DNA of 19,783 nucleotides, from assembly GCA_947426265.1 (NCBI GenBank), contig CANEDJ010000025.1:1-19783 (forward strand). The letters run 5' to 3'. The notes under the pieces were generated by a model. The model had not been told where the DNA came from, did no database searches, and was given only the letters and a program-made list of their open reading frames with translations. Origin of the DNA: MGBC102946 sp022793145. GTDB taxonomy: Bacteria > Bacillota_I > Bacilli_A > RF39 > UBA660. This document shows, piece by piece, positions 6,380 to 13,899 of this stretch (positions within the stretch are counted from its first letter, which is position 1; each line of letters starts with the position of its first letter). The position numbers and the translations under genes are program-made.

Positions 6380-7549
6380 ATGAAAGAGTTATTAAAAAGT
6401 AAAGTGCAGTTAAAAATTACTGGAAGAAATATAGAACGTTTTATTCATAGGCTTTATAGTCATCATATAGAAATATTAAAATTAGAATATACAAACTATA
6501 AAACAGTAATTATTACAATTTATGCTGAACATTATAATAGTGTGATGGAACTAAAAACAATTTATGAAATTGATCAGGTTGGCACTTCTGGCATGATAGA
6601 AATAAAGAAAAAAATGAAACTCAATCGCTTTTTTTTAATTGGACTAGCTTTGGCACTACTTTCTTTATATGGTTTATCCAACATTATATATGATATCGAA
6701 ATTGTTCATACCAATAAAGAACTTAGAACTCTCTTATATAAGGAGTTAGAAGAACAAGGAATTAAAAAAGGGAGTGTTAAAAAAAATTTTTCTGAATTAG
6801 AAAAAATAAAAGAACAAATTATAAATGAAAATAGGGATAAAATAGAATGGTTAGAAATAGAAGCAGTTGGAACAAAGTATGTAGTACGAGTAGAAATGAG
6901 AAAATTAAAACCATCAAAAGAAGAAACCGAAAAAAGGAATGTGGTAGCTAAAAAAAGTGCAATTATAAGAAGAGTAGAAGCCACCAAAGGAGAAATTATA
7001 AAGAGTACGAATGATTATGTTAGCACTGGAGATATTATTATTAGTGGAAGTCTAAAATTAAATGAGGAACAAAAAGAAACTGTTCCAGCAGAAGGAAAAG
7101 TTTATGGAGAAGTTTGGTATAAAGTAACTGTTTCTTATCCATTTGCATATCAAGAAATAAGGAAAACTGGCAAAAAACAAACTGCTTACACATTCCAATT
7201 TTTAAACCAAAATTTTCAATTGTTTCCATTTCAATATTACAAAACGAAAAAGGTTGAAAAAACAGTACTTTTAAAACATTCTTTTTTGCCAATTGTTTTA
7301 GCAAAAGAAAAACAATTTGAGACAACTGAAATTGATGAGCTAAATACAGAGGATGAAGCCATTTTAAAAGCAGAAGCCCTAGCGAGAAAAAAAATGGAAA
7401 GTCAACTTTCTGACAAAGAAGAAATAATTAGTCAAAAAAATTTGAAAGTTGAAGTAAAAGATAGTAGAATAGTATTAGAAATATTTTTTACAGTGTTAGA
7501 AGATATTACAAGTTATCAAAATATAACAGAGGAAATAGAAAGTAAGTAG
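6380..7549 (+). CDS. yqfD: Sporulation protein YqfD
   Basis: The protein has 389 residues; Bacillus YqfD is close to 400. It has an N-terminal alpha/beta cytoplasmic part (1-80), one membrane span (about 84-103, RFFLIGLALALLSLYGLSNI), then a long extracytoplasmic part with the conserved LxxELxxxGIKKGSxK and IxWxxIExxGTKxVVRVxxR patterns (about 115-175), an RxxxxKGxIIxxxNxYVxxGDIIISG hammerhead-like segment (about 197-227) and a Glu/Lys-rich C terminus. In Bacillus it is made in the mother cell and needed for efficient spore formation. AGGTGA overlapping the yqfC stop is its ribosome site. The next gene starts after 9 bases. Confidence 0.9.
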   Translation: MKELLKSKVQLKITGRNIERFIHRLYSHHIEILKLEYTNYKTVIITIYAEHYNSVMELKTIYEIDQVGTSGMIEIKKKMKLNRFFLIGLALALLSLYGLSNIIYDIEIVHTNKELRTLLYKELEEQGIKKGSVKKNFSELEKIKEQIINENRDKIEWLEIEAVGTKYVVRVEMRKLKPSKEETEKRNVVAKKSAIIRRVEATKGEIIKSTNDYVSTGDIIISGSLKLNEEQKETVPAEGKVYGEVWYKVTVSYPFAYQEIRKTGKKQTAYTFQFLNQNFQLFPFQYYKTKKVEKTVLLKHSFLPIVLAKEKQFETTEIDELNTEDEAILKAEALARKKMESQLSDKEEIISQKNLKVEVKDSRIVLEIFFTVLEDITSYQNITEEIESK

Positions 7550-7558
7550 GTGGTTAAT

Positions 7559-8164
7559 ATGTTTCGCACTACTTTTTTAAGCATTTTTAGTGGAACTTGG
7601 CCTATGGTTTTAATTTGTTCCGTAATTGTTGTATCCATGCGAATTGTTTGGATTATCAAAGAGAAAAAAGAAATCATTTTTTATAAAGAATTATTAGGTC
7701 TTTGCTTCATTGTTTATGTGATGTGTTTATTCTATGTTGTGACATTTCAAGATGTTAGTTGGTCTACGTCTAATTTTGTACCATTCAAAGAAATGTTTCG
7801 CTACAAAATAGGCTCTGCCTTATTTTTTAAGAATGTATTAGGAAATATGATTATGTTTATGCCATATGGATTTTTTGTTTCCTATTTTTTAAAATTGAAA
7901 AAACCAATATCAATTTTTTTACTCGCTGTTTTGACTTCTTTCACGATTGAATTTACGCAACTACAAATTGGACGAGTATTTGATGTAGATGATATTTTAT
8001 TAAATATTATTGGAGCTTTATTAGGGTTTTTGGTTTATTATTGTATCAATAAAATGAAAGAACATGTTCCTCCAATATTGAAAAAGCAAATGATTTATAA
8101 TATACTAATAGTAATATTAATTGCAGGTGCAATTTTGTATTTGTATAATTGGGGAGTCGTATAA
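7559..8164 (+). CDS. VanZ-like family membrane protein
   Basis: The protein has 201 residues and about five membrane spans. The VanZ-family signature is clear: NVLGNMIMFMPYGFF (92-106), the FTIEFTQL stretch (128-135) and RVFDVDDILLNIIGALLG (139-156). VanZ gives low-level teicoplanin resistance, but most chromosomal members have no known role. The ATG at 7559 is chosen over the GTG at 7550 because the AGGTGG ribosome site covers that GTG. The position is notable: in Bacillus the place between yqfD and ybeY is held by phoH and the c-di-AMP phosphodiesterase gene pgpH, both absent here. The stop is immediately followed by the ybeY start. Confidence 0.85.
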   Translation: MFRTTFLSIFSGTWPMVLICSVIVVSMRIVWIIKEKKEIIFYKELLGLCFIVYVMCLFYVVTFQDVSWSTSNFVPFKEMFRYKIGSALFFKNVLGNMIMFMPYGFFVSYFLKLKKPISIFLLAVLTSFTIEFTQLQIGRVFDVDDILLNIIGALLGFLVYYCINKMKEHVPPILKKQMIYNILIVILIAGAILYLYNWGVV

Positions 8165-8614
8165 ATGAATGAAATTGAAGTATTTAATAAAACAGATGAA
8201 ATAGTAGACTTAAAAGCTTTAAAAGAACTGATGGAATATACACTAAAAAAAGAACAAGTAGAAACAGTCATATTTAATTTGATTTTGATTGATAATAAAA
8301 CAATTCATAAAATGAATTTGGAATATCGTGGAATTGATCGGCCAACTGATGTGATTTCGTTCGCTTTAGAAGATGATAAGATTTGTCCAAATATAGAAGG
8401 AATGCCTAGGATATTAGGTGATATTTATATTTCTATAGAAAAAGCCAAAGAACAGGCAGAACTTTATGGACATTCTTTCAAACGAGAACTTTCCTTTTTA
8501 GCAGTCCATGGATTATTACACCTTCTTGGATATGATCATATGGAAAAAGAAGAAGAAAAAGTTATGTTTGAACGTCAGGAGTTGATTTTAGATGGATTTG
8601 GAATCAAGAGATAA
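8165..8614 (+). CDS. ybeY: Endoribonuclease YbeY, 16S rRNA maturation and quality control
   Basis: The protein has 149 residues, the usual length. The metal site HGLLHLLGYDH is present with His115, His119 and His125 (H-x3-H-x5-H), and the other conserved block NLEYRGIDRPTDVISFAL is at 51-68. YbeY is a single-strand ribonuclease acting on 16S rRNA 3'-end maturation and 70S quality control together with Era, encoded further along this operon. Its start abuts the preceding stop without a gap, and its end overlaps dgkA by 23 bases, so translation is tightly coupled. Confidence 0.97.
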   Translation: MNEIEVFNKTDEIVDLKALKELMEYTLKKEQVETVIFNLILIDNKTIHKMNLEYRGIDRPTDVISFALEDDKICPNIEGMPRILGDIYISIEKAKEQAELYGHSFKRELSFLAVHGLLHLLGYDHMEKEEEKVMFERQELILDGFGIKR

Positions 8615-8990
8615 ACGAAAAAAATTTGGACTAAAAAGACTTTTTTATAGCTTTAAATATGCGATGGAAGGATTGTTATATGCTTTAAAAAATGAGCAAA
8701 ACATGATGATTCATGTCTTTATGGCTGTTTTTGTGATAGTGATGGGGATTTTATTACAAATTAGTATGATGGAATGGCTAATTTGCATCCTTTTGATAGG
8801 TCTTGTAATAGGGACTGAATTAATGAATACTTTTATAGAAACAGTGGTAGATTTAACTTGCCATGAAAAAAATGAATTGGCAAAAATAGCTAAGGATACT
8901 GCGGCAGCGACAGTTTTGGTATTTGCGCTCACTTCCGTGGTAGTTGGAGTAATGATTTTTTTACCAAAATTATTAGACTTATTAAAATAG
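8592..8990 (+). CDS. dgkA: Undecaprenol kinase / diacylglycerol kinase family
   Basis: The protein has 132 residues. A soluble N-terminal helix (RLFYSFKYAMEGLLYALKNEQN, about 17-37) is followed by three membrane spans. The conserved kinase residues are visible in GTELMNTFIETVVDL (74-88; Glu76, Asn79, Glu83, Asp87) and AKIAKDTAAATVLV (97-110). Gram-positive members phosphorylate undecaprenol to recycle the cell-wall lipid carrier. It starts inside ybeY; AGGAG about ten bases before the ATG is the ribosome site. The usual NTAIE is NTFIE here, a mild change. Confidence 0.93.
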   Translation: MDLESRDKRKKFGLKRLFYSFKYAMEGLLYALKNEQNMMIHVFMAVFVIVMGILLQISMMEWLICILLIGLVIGTELMNTFIETVVDLTCHEKNELAKIAKDTAAATVLVFALTSVVVGVMIFLPKLLDLLK

Positions 8991-8998
8991 GTGATGTT

Positions 8999-9388
8999 AT
9001 GAAAGAAAAATTAGAACAATTATTAGAAAACTCTTATAGCCCATACTCTAAATTTAGAGTAGCAGCCATATTAGTAGCCAAAGATGGAAAAGAATTCTTA
9101 GGAGTGAATGTAGAAAATGCTTCTTATGGGGCGGCAATATGTGCAGAAAGAACTGCTTTTGTGAGTGCGATTAGTCATGGGTATAAACCACATGATTTTG
9201 AAGCTTTGTATATCATGGTAGATAGTCCTAAAATTAGTACTTGTTGTTTTATTTGTAGACAAGTAATTACAGAAATGATGGAAAAGAATAAGAAAGTAAT
9301 TTGTATGAATAACAGTGGTGAAAAAAAAGAATTCTTAGTCGAAGAATTATGTCCTTATCCATTTGATGAAAAGGATCTAAAATTATGA
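8999..9388 (+). CDS. cdd: Cytidine deaminase
   Basis: The protein has 129 residues and is the homotetrameric type. It deaminates cytidine and deoxycytidine to uridine forms in pyrimidine salvage. The zinc site is CAE (Cys48, Glu50 as proton shuttle) and CCFICRQ (Cys83 and Cys86 as ligands). The usual PCGxCRQ has become CCFICRQ: the ligands are kept, but Pro and Gly are replaced and an extra Cys82 appears. FRVAAILV and GVNVENASYG are the expected substrate-pocket blocks. AGGTGAT precedes the start; the end overlaps era by four bases. Confidence 0.94.
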   Translation: MKEKLEQLLENSYSPYSKFRVAAILVAKDGKEFLGVNVENASYGAAICAERTAFVSAISHGYKPHDFEALYIMVDSPKISTCCFICRQVITEMMEKNKKVICMNNSGEKKEFLVEELCPYPFDEKDLKL

Positions 9389-10272
9389 AAAGTGGATTTG
9401 TAAGTCTAATTGGAAGACCAAATGTGGGAAAATCTACTTTACTGAATGAAATCGTGGGAACGAAAGTTGCCATTACATCTCCAAAACCTCAAACGACAAG
9501 AAATATCATACAAGGAATTTACAATGATAATGAAACACAAATTGTATTTGTAGATACCCCAGGGATACATAAGCCAACACATAAATTAGGAAGTATTTTA
9601 AATGAGCAAGCTTATTATAGTATCAATGATGTTGATGTAATATTATTTTTGATAGATGTTAGTGAAGAATTAGGACCAGGCGATAAATACATCATAGAGC
9701 GGTTAAAAGAAGTACAGAAGCCAGTATTATTAATATTAAATAAAATTGATAAAATACCAAAAGAACAAATTTTAGAAAAAATTGTGGCTTATCAAAAACT
9801 ATATGATTTTAAAGAATTTATTCCTGTATCAGCTCTAAAAAAAGATAACGTAAATGATATCATAGAGACATTAAAAAAATATTTGCCTGATCAAATACAA
9901 TACTTTGATTCTGATACTGTTACCAATCAGTCATTACCATTTTTAATTTCTGAAATGGTAAGAGAGAAAGTATTTTTATTGACAGAAGAGGAAGTGCCAC
10001 ATTCTGTTACTTGTGTTACAGAAGCAATAGAAAAGCAAAACCAAGCATTTCATATTCATGTTGCAATCATTGTTGATAGAGATTCTTTAAAGAGAATTAT
10101 TATTGGAAAAAATGGCTCTATGATTAAAGAAATTGGAGTCCAAGCTAGAATTGACATAGAAAAAATAATGAATAAGAAAATTTATTTGGAATTATTTGTA
10201 AAAATAATTCCAAAATGGAGAGATAAAGAAAAATATTTAATAGAATTTGGATATTATGATTCTTTAAAGTAA
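9385..10272 (+). CDS. era: GTPase Era, 30S ribosome assembly
   Basis: The protein has 295 residues, standard length. GTPase motifs are G1 GRPNVGKS (10-17), G2 around QTTRN (36-40), G3 DTPG (57-60), G4 NKID (119-122) and G5 around SAL (about 149). A C-terminal type 2 KH domain (about 205-285) contains IIIGKNGSMIKEIG. Era binds the 3' end of 16S rRNA and couples ribosome assembly to growth, working in the same pathway as YbeY. The ATGA overlap with cdd indicates coupled translation. Confidence 0.98.
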   Translation: MKSGFVSLIGRPNVGKSTLLNEIVGTKVAITSPKPQTTRNIIQGIYNDNETQIVFVDTPGIHKPTHKLGSILNEQAYYSINDVDVILFLIDVSEELGPGDKYIIERLKEVQKPVLLILNKIDKIPKEQILEKIVAYQKLYDFKEFIPVSALKKDNVNDIIETLKKYLPDQIQYFDSDTVTNQSLPFLISEMVREKVFLLTEEEVPHSVTCVTEAIEKQNQAFHIHVAIIVDRDSLKRIIIGKNGSMIKEIGVQARIDIEKIMNKKIYLELFVKIIPKWRDKEKYLIEFGYYDSLK

Positions 10273-10295
10273 TTTGTATAAAATAATTTATCTTG

Positions 10296-10319
10296 TCTCA
10301 CTATAAAAATAAGGTGAGA
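10296..10319 (+). promoter_or_regulatory. Hairpin that can mask the yqzL ribosome site
   Basis: TCTCAC (10296-10301) and GTGAGA (10314-10319) are perfectly complementary with a 12-base loop, and the right arm overlaps the AAGGTGA ribosome site of the following small gene. There is no T run, so it is not a terminator. It could tune translation or protect a processed 5' end. Confidence 0.4.
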
Positions 10320-10321
10320 TT

Positions 10322-10408
10322 ATGAAAAAAGAATTATTGTGGGAATTATTTAGAACAACAGGAAAAATAGAATATTATATGAAATGGAAAGAAGAGGAGA
10401 AAAAATAA
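10322..10408 (+). CDS. Very short YqzL-like protein
   Basis: The protein is 28 residues, MKKELLWELFRTTGKIEYYM then KWKEEEKK. The pattern W-x-L-F-x-x-T-G-x-I-x-x-Y followed by an acidic/basic helix is that of YqzL, a peptide of about 47 residues encoded between era and recO in Bacillus. This copy sits in exactly that place but lacks the Pro-rich C-terminal half. AAGGTGA five bases before the ATG is a good ribosome site, and a DUF1653 gene follows after one base. Function is unknown in the family. Confidence 0.75.
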   Translation: MKKELLWELFRTTGKIEYYMKWKEEEKK

Positions 10409-10409
10409 T

Positions 10410-10634
10410 ATGGAAGTAGTAGTTGGAGGAAAATACAAACATTTTAAAGGAACATTACACAAAGTAATTGCGATTGCCAAACATTCAGAAACTTTAGAAG
10501 ATATGGTAATCTATACTCATGAAGACACAGGCGAAATATGGGCAAGACCATATGATATGTTTTTATCAAAAGTAGATCATGAAAAATATCCAGAAGTAGA
10601 ACAAGAATATCGTTTTGAGTACATCGGTGAATAA
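10410..10634 (+). CDS. DUF1653 domain protein
   Basis: The protein is 74 residues and is essentially one DUF1653 domain: GGKYKHFKGTLHKVIAIAKHSETLEDMVIY, then EIWARPYDMFLSKV and RFEYI. The family is a small beta barrel of unknown function, often found as a single-domain protein. The start lies one base after the yqzL-like stop, with AGAGGAG inside that gene as ribosome site. It is inserted between yqzL and recO; I know no functional link to either. Confidence 0.88.
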   Translation: MEVVVGGKYKHFKGTLHKVIAIAKHSETLEDMVIYTHEDTGEIWARPYDMFLSKVDHEKYPEVEQEYRFEYIGE

Positions 10635-10636
10635 GA

Positions 10637-11377
10637 ATGATTGAAAAAGTAGAAGGCATCATTTTGAATGTGAAAAGTTATGGAGAAACTAGTAAAATTG
10701 TGAATGTTTTAACGAAAGAACATGGTATTATCGGAGTCATGGCAAAAGGCGCTAAAAATATGAAAAGTGATTTAAGAAGTGTCACAGATAAGCTAACTTA
10801 TGGCTTTTTTCATATTTATTATAAAGGAAATAAATTATCAAGCTTGACTAGTGTTGATGTCATCAATCCATATCGAAATTTTAAAACAGACATTACAAGG
10901 ATCAGTTATGCGAGCTTTCTATTAGAACTAACTGAACAAGTTTATAAACAAAATAGCAATGATAGAATTTTTGATTTATTAATAGAAGGACTTACTAAAA
11001 TAAATGAAGGTTATGATCCAATGATTATTACCAATATACTAGAACTCAAATATCTTTATTTTTTAGGTGTTATGCCTGTTATTGATGCTTGCAGTATTTG
11101 TGGAAGTAAAGCTTCTATTGTAACACTTTCTAGTATAAAAGGTGGATATGTATGTAGAAATTGTTATACCAATGAAAACATGGTTAGTAGTAATACCATC
11201 AAATTAATTAGAATGTTTTATTATGTAGACGTTTCTAAAATTACAAAATTAGAAGTAAAAGACCAAAGCAAAAGAGAAATCAATGACTTTTTAGATGAAT
11301 ATTATAGTGAATATACAGGACTTTATCTAAAAAGTAAGGAATTTTTAAAAAATATCAGCAAAGCAACAATTAGTTAG
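10637..11377 (+). CDS. recO: DNA repair protein RecO
   Basis: The protein has 246 residues, the usual length. It has an N-terminal OB fold (1-80: EGIILNVKSYGETSKIVNVLTKEHGIIG is the family opening), a helical domain, and a four-Cys zinc site (CSIC at about 152-155 and CRNC at about 172-175). RecO loads RecA on SSB-coated single-stranded DNA with RecR and RecF. Its ribosome site GGTGA lies in the end of the preceding gene, two bases away. The era-yqzL-recO order is conserved in Bacillota. Confidence 0.96.
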   Translation: MIEKVEGIILNVKSYGETSKIVNVLTKEHGIIGVMAKGAKNMKSDLRSVTDKLTYGFFHIYYKGNKLSSLTSVDVINPYRNFKTDITRISYASFLLELTEQVYKQNSNDRIFDLLIEGLTKINEGYDPMIITNILELKYLYFLGVMPVIDACSICGSKASIVTLSSIKGGYVCRNCYTNENMVSSNTIKLIRMFYYVDVSKITKLEVKDQSKREINDFLDEYYSEYTGLYLKSKEFLKNISKATIS

Positions 11378-11385
11378 GAGTTTAT

Positions 11386-11823
11386 ATGAAGGAGTTTATA
11401 TATTTAACCTGTCCATTTACAACTTTAATTCTCTGTCAACTTATTAAGTTTGTGACAGAATCTTGGATGGCAGGAACATTAAAATGGGGAAGATTATTTA
11501 ATGGAAGTGGAGGAATGCCAAGTAGTCATACATCCTTTACCTTTTCGTTAACTGCATTAATTGGACTAAAAATGGGATTTGAAACCCCAATCTTTGCACT
11601 TGCCCTTGTGTCTTCTATTATTGTTGGCTATGATGCTATGGGACTTAGAAGAGAAAGTGGAAAACAAGCAGCAGCAATTAACCAGATTTTTGATGAGGTT
11701 TTTAGTAGGGATTCCGAATCTGGAATGTTTCATTTAAAAGAGCAAGTTGGGCATAAACCATTAGAAGTTTTTATGGGAGTATTGCTTGGAATTAGTATGG
11801 CTTTACTTTTTTCGCATATTTGA
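11386..11823 (+). CDS. Divergent PAP2 family membrane protein (DUF212, YuiD-like)
   Basis: The protein has 145 residues with about four membrane spans. The family hallmark GGMPSSH (42-48) followed by SxTALIGL, then GYDAMGLRRESGKQAAAIN (81-99) and GHKPLEVFMGVLLG near the C terminus, is complete. The family is distantly related to PAP2 lipid phosphatases; no reaction is established for this branch. AGGAG at the end of recO serves as its ribosome site. A terminator follows directly, so this is the last gene of the long operon. Confidence 0.9.
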   Translation: MKEFIYLTCPFTTLILCQLIKFVTESWMAGTLKWGRLFNGSGGMPSSHTSFTFSLTALIGLKMGFETPIFALALVSSIIVGYDAMGLRRESGKQAAAINQIFDEVFSRDSESGMFHLKEQVGHKPLEVFMGVLLGISMALLFSHI

Positions 11824-11843
11824 CATCGGAAGATGTTTTTTTT
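11822..11843 (+). terminator. Terminator of the yqfC to DUF212 operon
   Basis: ACATC (11823-11827), the tetraloop GGAA and GATGT (11832-11836) are followed by a run of T. The stem is short but capped by a GNRA-type loop. It begins at the stop codon of the DUF212 gene. Confidence 0.75.
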
Positions 11844-11866
11844 ATGTTTCTAATTGCAATTTATTT

Positions 11867-11887
11867 CATACAATGTTACACTATAAT
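11867..11887 (+). promoter_or_regulatory. Promoter region of the 600-residue membrane protein gene
   Basis: TATAAT at 11882-11887 sits about 20 bases before the start codon, but no good -35 lies 16-18 bp upstream. CATACAAT at 11867-11874 equals the Bacillus sigma-E -10 consensus, again without a clear -35. One of the two is probably the promoter; I cannot decide between them. Confidence 0.45.
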
Positions 11888-11907
11888 ATAGGAAAGTAGA
11901 TGATAGA

Positions 11908-13710
11908 ATGGAAAAGAAAAAGGTAAAAGATACAACAAAAGAAGACCATTATGTTGAGATAGCTGTAGGGTTTAAAATTATATATAACCAAAATCAGTAT
12001 TTGGCATACACCGAAGTTCCTAAGAAAAAAAAGGATATTCGTTTGGATATTTATATTGGAAGAGTTTCATTTTTAAAAGATCAATACTTGTTATTTAAAT
12101 GCGAAACAGAATCTGAAAGACGCCAAGTATTTTCGTATTTTAAACAAGTATTTTCAGGAGAAGTAAATAATGAAATTGAGTTTGTTGATTTTAGTATGAT
12201 TGAAAGAATGAGTATTGTAAGTTCTGACTTGTTTGAAGAAAAAATGGATCAATATCCAAATTTCTTTACGCTTCCTAAAAAAGAAGAGATAGATGCAAAT
12301 ATTACACTACCTAGTTTTTTAATGAAAAAAACTTCTAAAATAAAAGACGAGCCCGAAGAAATACAATTTGTAGGCAATAGTGATGAAGTATTAGAGTCAA
12401 ATGTAGAAACATATGCTTCATCTGAAGCTGTATTACCTGAACAAAATATAGAGGTAACACCAACTCCAGAAGAAATAGTAAATACGAATCAAAATATAAC
12501 TTTAGAAGAAATGGTTCCAGTAATGCCAAATGTGCAAATAGAGCCAACAGAAGAATTAGAGGAGAATATAGTAATAGCACAAGAACCAAATACTATAATA
12601 GAAAACAACGTGCCATTAGAAAATGCTGCTATATCAAATGAATTGCCAATAGTAGAAGAGCCTAAACAACAAGTAGAACCTACAGTAATATCAACTCCAA
12701 CTGCAGAAATAGTGACACCTATCAATAATACAGTAGGAGTTCCACCAGTAGAGCCTACTTTAAATCCAGAAGAACCTGTTAAATTCGAACAAATCTATGA
12801 TGGTAAAAAAAGAAAAAAAGAAAAGAAAAAGGGAAGAACTAGTATTGTAATATTGATGATTATTACATTATTGTTGATCGCTTCTGTTGCTGTTATATAT
12901 GTATTTGTATTAGAGCCACAAATGCAAGAATCAAGTCCAGATATTCCAATAAAAGAGCCAGAAAAACCAAAAACATCAAATTTGGTGTGTACGATAGAAA
13001 ATAAAGAAGAAAACAGTTTGGAAAGTAAGACAATTACATTGGTATATGATGATGCAACTAAAAATATTATCAGTTCCAAAGAACACTCAACTGTAACAAT
13101 GTCAGATGCCGATATTTATGCAGAAAGAAAAGCAATGATTAAAATATTTAGTCAAGAATTAAGTAATACAGAAGGCCAAAAATATACTTTTAAGTATGAT
13201 GACAAGAAATATATTTACCAAGTCTTTATTGACCGAGATTATGAAAAAGCAACTGACACAGAAAAAGATGACACATGGAAATTAACCTTTGATGAAGCAA
13301 ATGAATATTATTTAGAGGAAGGCTATACTTGTAATGGTGTGAAAAAAGAGCCTTCAAATGAAAAGAAGTTAACAAGTACAACAGGAAATCATATAATAGA
13401 TTATAATAACTGGATTGTTACTTATGAAAAAGCAGTTTTATCTGATGATAAAGAAACCCTTTCAATTACATTAAAAGCTAAAAATAATGGTTTAGAGAAA
13501 AGAGCATTAAATGGAGAGTTAAAACTGTTTGATAAAGACAATCAGAATGTTAGAAAAGTAAAACTTAATGAGCAAATTGCTTCAAATGAAACAAGCACAA
13601 TCATTATTGATATAAAAAGCAAAAATGAAAACCAAAATCCAGAATTAGGAAGTTTAGAAACAATAAATTTAGAAGATATTACTCAATATCTAATTGAACT
13701 TTATCGTTAA
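11908..13710 (+). CDS. Single-pass membrane protein of unknown function, cytoplasmic head and extracytoplasmic DUF1307-like tail
   Basis: The protein has 600 residues. A globular beta-rich N-terminal part (about 10-135) is followed by a long acidic, Pro/Glu/Val/Thr-rich linker (about 140-300), a basic KKRKKEKKKGR patch (about 299-309) and one membrane span (about 313-333). By the positive-inside rule the N terminus is cytoplasmic. Outside the membrane, residues about 355-470 begin and end with Cys (CTIENKEEN ... EGYTC) and resemble the YehR/DUF1307 lipoprotein fold; the last about 100 residues look like an immunoglobulin-like FxLYD/DUF4352-type domain (LSITLKAKNNG). There is no signal peptide or sorting signal. 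It is transcribed alone between a terminator and the glyS promoter. A sensor or cell-wall scaffold role is possible, but this is inference. The start has GGAAAG upstream. Confidence 0.75.
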   Translation: MEKKKVKDTTKEDHYVEIAVGFKIIYNQNQYLAYTEVPKKKKDIRLDIYIGRVSFLKDQYLLFKCETESERRQVFSYFKQVFSGEVNNEIEFVDFSMIERMSIVSSDLFEEKMDQYPNFFTLPKKEEIDANITLPSFLMKKTSKIKDEPEEIQFVGNSDEVLESNVETYASSEAVLPEQNIEVTPTPEEIVNTNQNITLEEMVPVMPNVQIEPTEELEENIVIAQEPNTIIENNVPLENAAISNELPIVEEPKQQVEPTVISTPTAEIVTPINNTVGVPPVEPTLNPEEPVKFEQIYDGKKRKKEKKKGRTSIVILMIITLLLIASVAVIYVFVLEPQMQESSPDIPIKEPEKPKTSNLVCTIENKEENSLESKTITLVYDDATKNIISSKEHSTVTMSDADIYAERKAMIKIFSQELSNTEGQKYTFKYDDKKYIYQVFIDRDYEKATDTEKDDTWKLTFDEANEYYLEEGYTCNGVKKEPSNEKKLTSTTGNHIIDYNNWIVTYEKAVLSDDKETLSITLKAKNNGLEKRALNGELKLFDKDNQNVRKVKLNEQIASNETSTIIIDIKSKNENQNPELGSLETINLEDITQYLIELYR

Positions 13711-13716
13711 AAACTA

Positions 13717-13745
13717 TTGACGAATGAAAAAATTATCGGTAAAAT
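13717..13745 (+). promoter_or_regulatory. Sigma-A promoter of the glyS T-box transcript
   Basis: TTGACG (13717-13722), a 17-bp spacer and TAAAAT (13740-13745) predict a start near 13752. The promoter begins seven bases after the preceding stop codon, and no terminator lies between, so transcripts from upstream may also enter the leader. Confidence 0.85.
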
Positions 13746-13751
13746 ATAAAT

Positions 13752-13870
13752 AATCAATGCGATGACTGGCTTGGAAACCAAGAGCAATATAAGATAAGCT
13801 GATTCTCTTAGAATAAGTAAGGTGGAACCGCGGGGTAACTCGTCCTTACATTCTAAGAGAATTTTTGTTT
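13752..13870 (+). promoter_or_regulatory. T-box leader controlling glyS
   Basis: AAGGTGGAACCGCG at 13819-13832 is the universal T-box sequence that base-pairs with the NCCA end of uncharged tRNA; the following GGGGTAACTCGTCCTT completes the antiterminator helix. A hairpin CTTGG/CCAAG (13770-13782) precedes it, with a glycine GGC triplet at 13768-13770 as the only specifier candidate I see. From the predicted start to the T-box there are only about 67 bases, so Stem I is much shorter than usual. ATTCTCTTAGAAT (13802-13814) before the T-box and ATTCTAAGAGAAT (13850-13862) after it pair perfectly over 13 bp and are followed by TTTTTGTTT, forming a terminator that encloses the antiterminator. Low uncharged tRNA-Gly should give termination before glyS. 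Confidence 0.85.
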
Positions 13871-13899
13871 CTCATTGATAATAGAAAAGAGGAGATTAT

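Noticed and set aside
7550..7552. GTG start for the VanZ-like gene
   Set aside because: This GTG is part of the AGGTGG ribosome site serving the ATG nine bases downstream.
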